Of a stretch of DNA of 6,436 bases, positions 6,352 through 6,436 are shown in pieces. Position 1 is the stretch's first letter. The number at the start of each line of letters is the position of its first letter. The DNA comes from Clostridia bacterium (GTDB lineage Bacteria; Bacillota; Clostridia; Christensenellales; CAG-1252), in NCBI GenBank assembly GCA_016296985.1, contig JAEDHM010000081.1:1-6436 (forward strand), written 5' to 3'. The notes under the pieces were generated by a model that made no database searches, was not told the DNA's origin, and saw nothing but the letters and a program-made list of their open reading frames with translations. A program made the position numbers and the translations under genes.

Positions 6352-6436
6352 ATTCAAGCAACATACCTTTGTCGCTGTCGAGTACTCGCAAAATGTTTAT
6401 TTCACTGCCTGTTGATGCATCCATATATACAAAATA
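6350..6436 (-). CDS. C-terminal tail of a PepSY-domain protein, possibly germination protein YpeB (partial)
   Basis: From the right edge, a frame runs leftward for 28 codons to a TAA at 6350-6352 and is followed at once by an intrinsic terminator, which is how a real gene end looks. The visible residues include YFVYMDASTGSEINILRVL and end DSDKGMLLE. The pattern of an aromatic/Val strand, then (I/M)DA-x-TG-x-E, then a hydrophobic strand is the closing hairpin of PepSY domains. It resembles the end of YpeB, a membrane protein needed for the spore cortex-lytic enzyme SleB. Only 28 residues are visible, so other PepSY proteins fit equally well. That it is a coding 3' end is more certain than its identity. 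Confidence 0.5.
   Translation of the reverse strand, partial: YFVYMDASTGSEINILRVLDSDKGMLLE

Noticed and set aside
1..6436. Search for a novel defence, mobile or biosynthetic system
   Set aside because: The genes are a central-metabolism enzyme, a known-family lipoprotein, a transporter subunit and a gene tail, each apparently transcribed on its own. There are no integrase, transposase, CRISPR or long repeats.

Overview
The window reads as chromosomal DNA of an anaerobic, low-GC Gram-positive-type bacterium, most likely a clostridial Bacillota. This is inferred from four things: a full-length single-chain pyruvate:ferredoxin oxidoreductase, an ECF vitamin-transporter S component, strong AGGAGG-type ribosome binding sites, and AT-rich intergenic DNA with classic intrinsic terminators. 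A 28-residue gene tail at the right edge resembles the PepSY-type C terminus of the spore germination protein YpeB. If that is right, the organism descends from spore formers.

All four genes lie on the minus strand. From right to left they are: the 3' end of the PepSY/YpeB-like gene (6350-6436) with a terminator; the nifJ-type pyruvate:ferredoxin oxidoreductase (2666-6190) with a near-consensus promoter and a terminator; a YfbK-type von Willebrand factor A lipoprotein (944-2473) with a terminator; and an ECF-transporter S component (1-711, C terminus cut by the window edge) with its own promoter. The three complete gene ends are each followed by an intrinsic terminator. Two genes have a clear sigma-A-type promoter, so they look like independent single-gene units rather than an operon.

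The oxidoreductase converts pyruvate to acetyl-CoA and reduced ferredoxin in fermentation. The lipoprotein probably displays a metal-dependent adhesion domain on the outside of the membrane. The S component probably captures a vitamin or similar small molecule for import. No functional link between them is visible beyond adjacency.

I found no mobile element, CRISPR array, tRNA, rRNA or defence system, and nothing supporting a wholly new system. The parts most worth a second look are the control regions. The oxidoreductase promoter carries a Rex-like operator over its -10 box and a perfect 17-bp dyad in its spacer. The S-component promoter has two adjacent perfect inverted repeats sharing a TGCAAA core, with a third core 19 bp further upstream.
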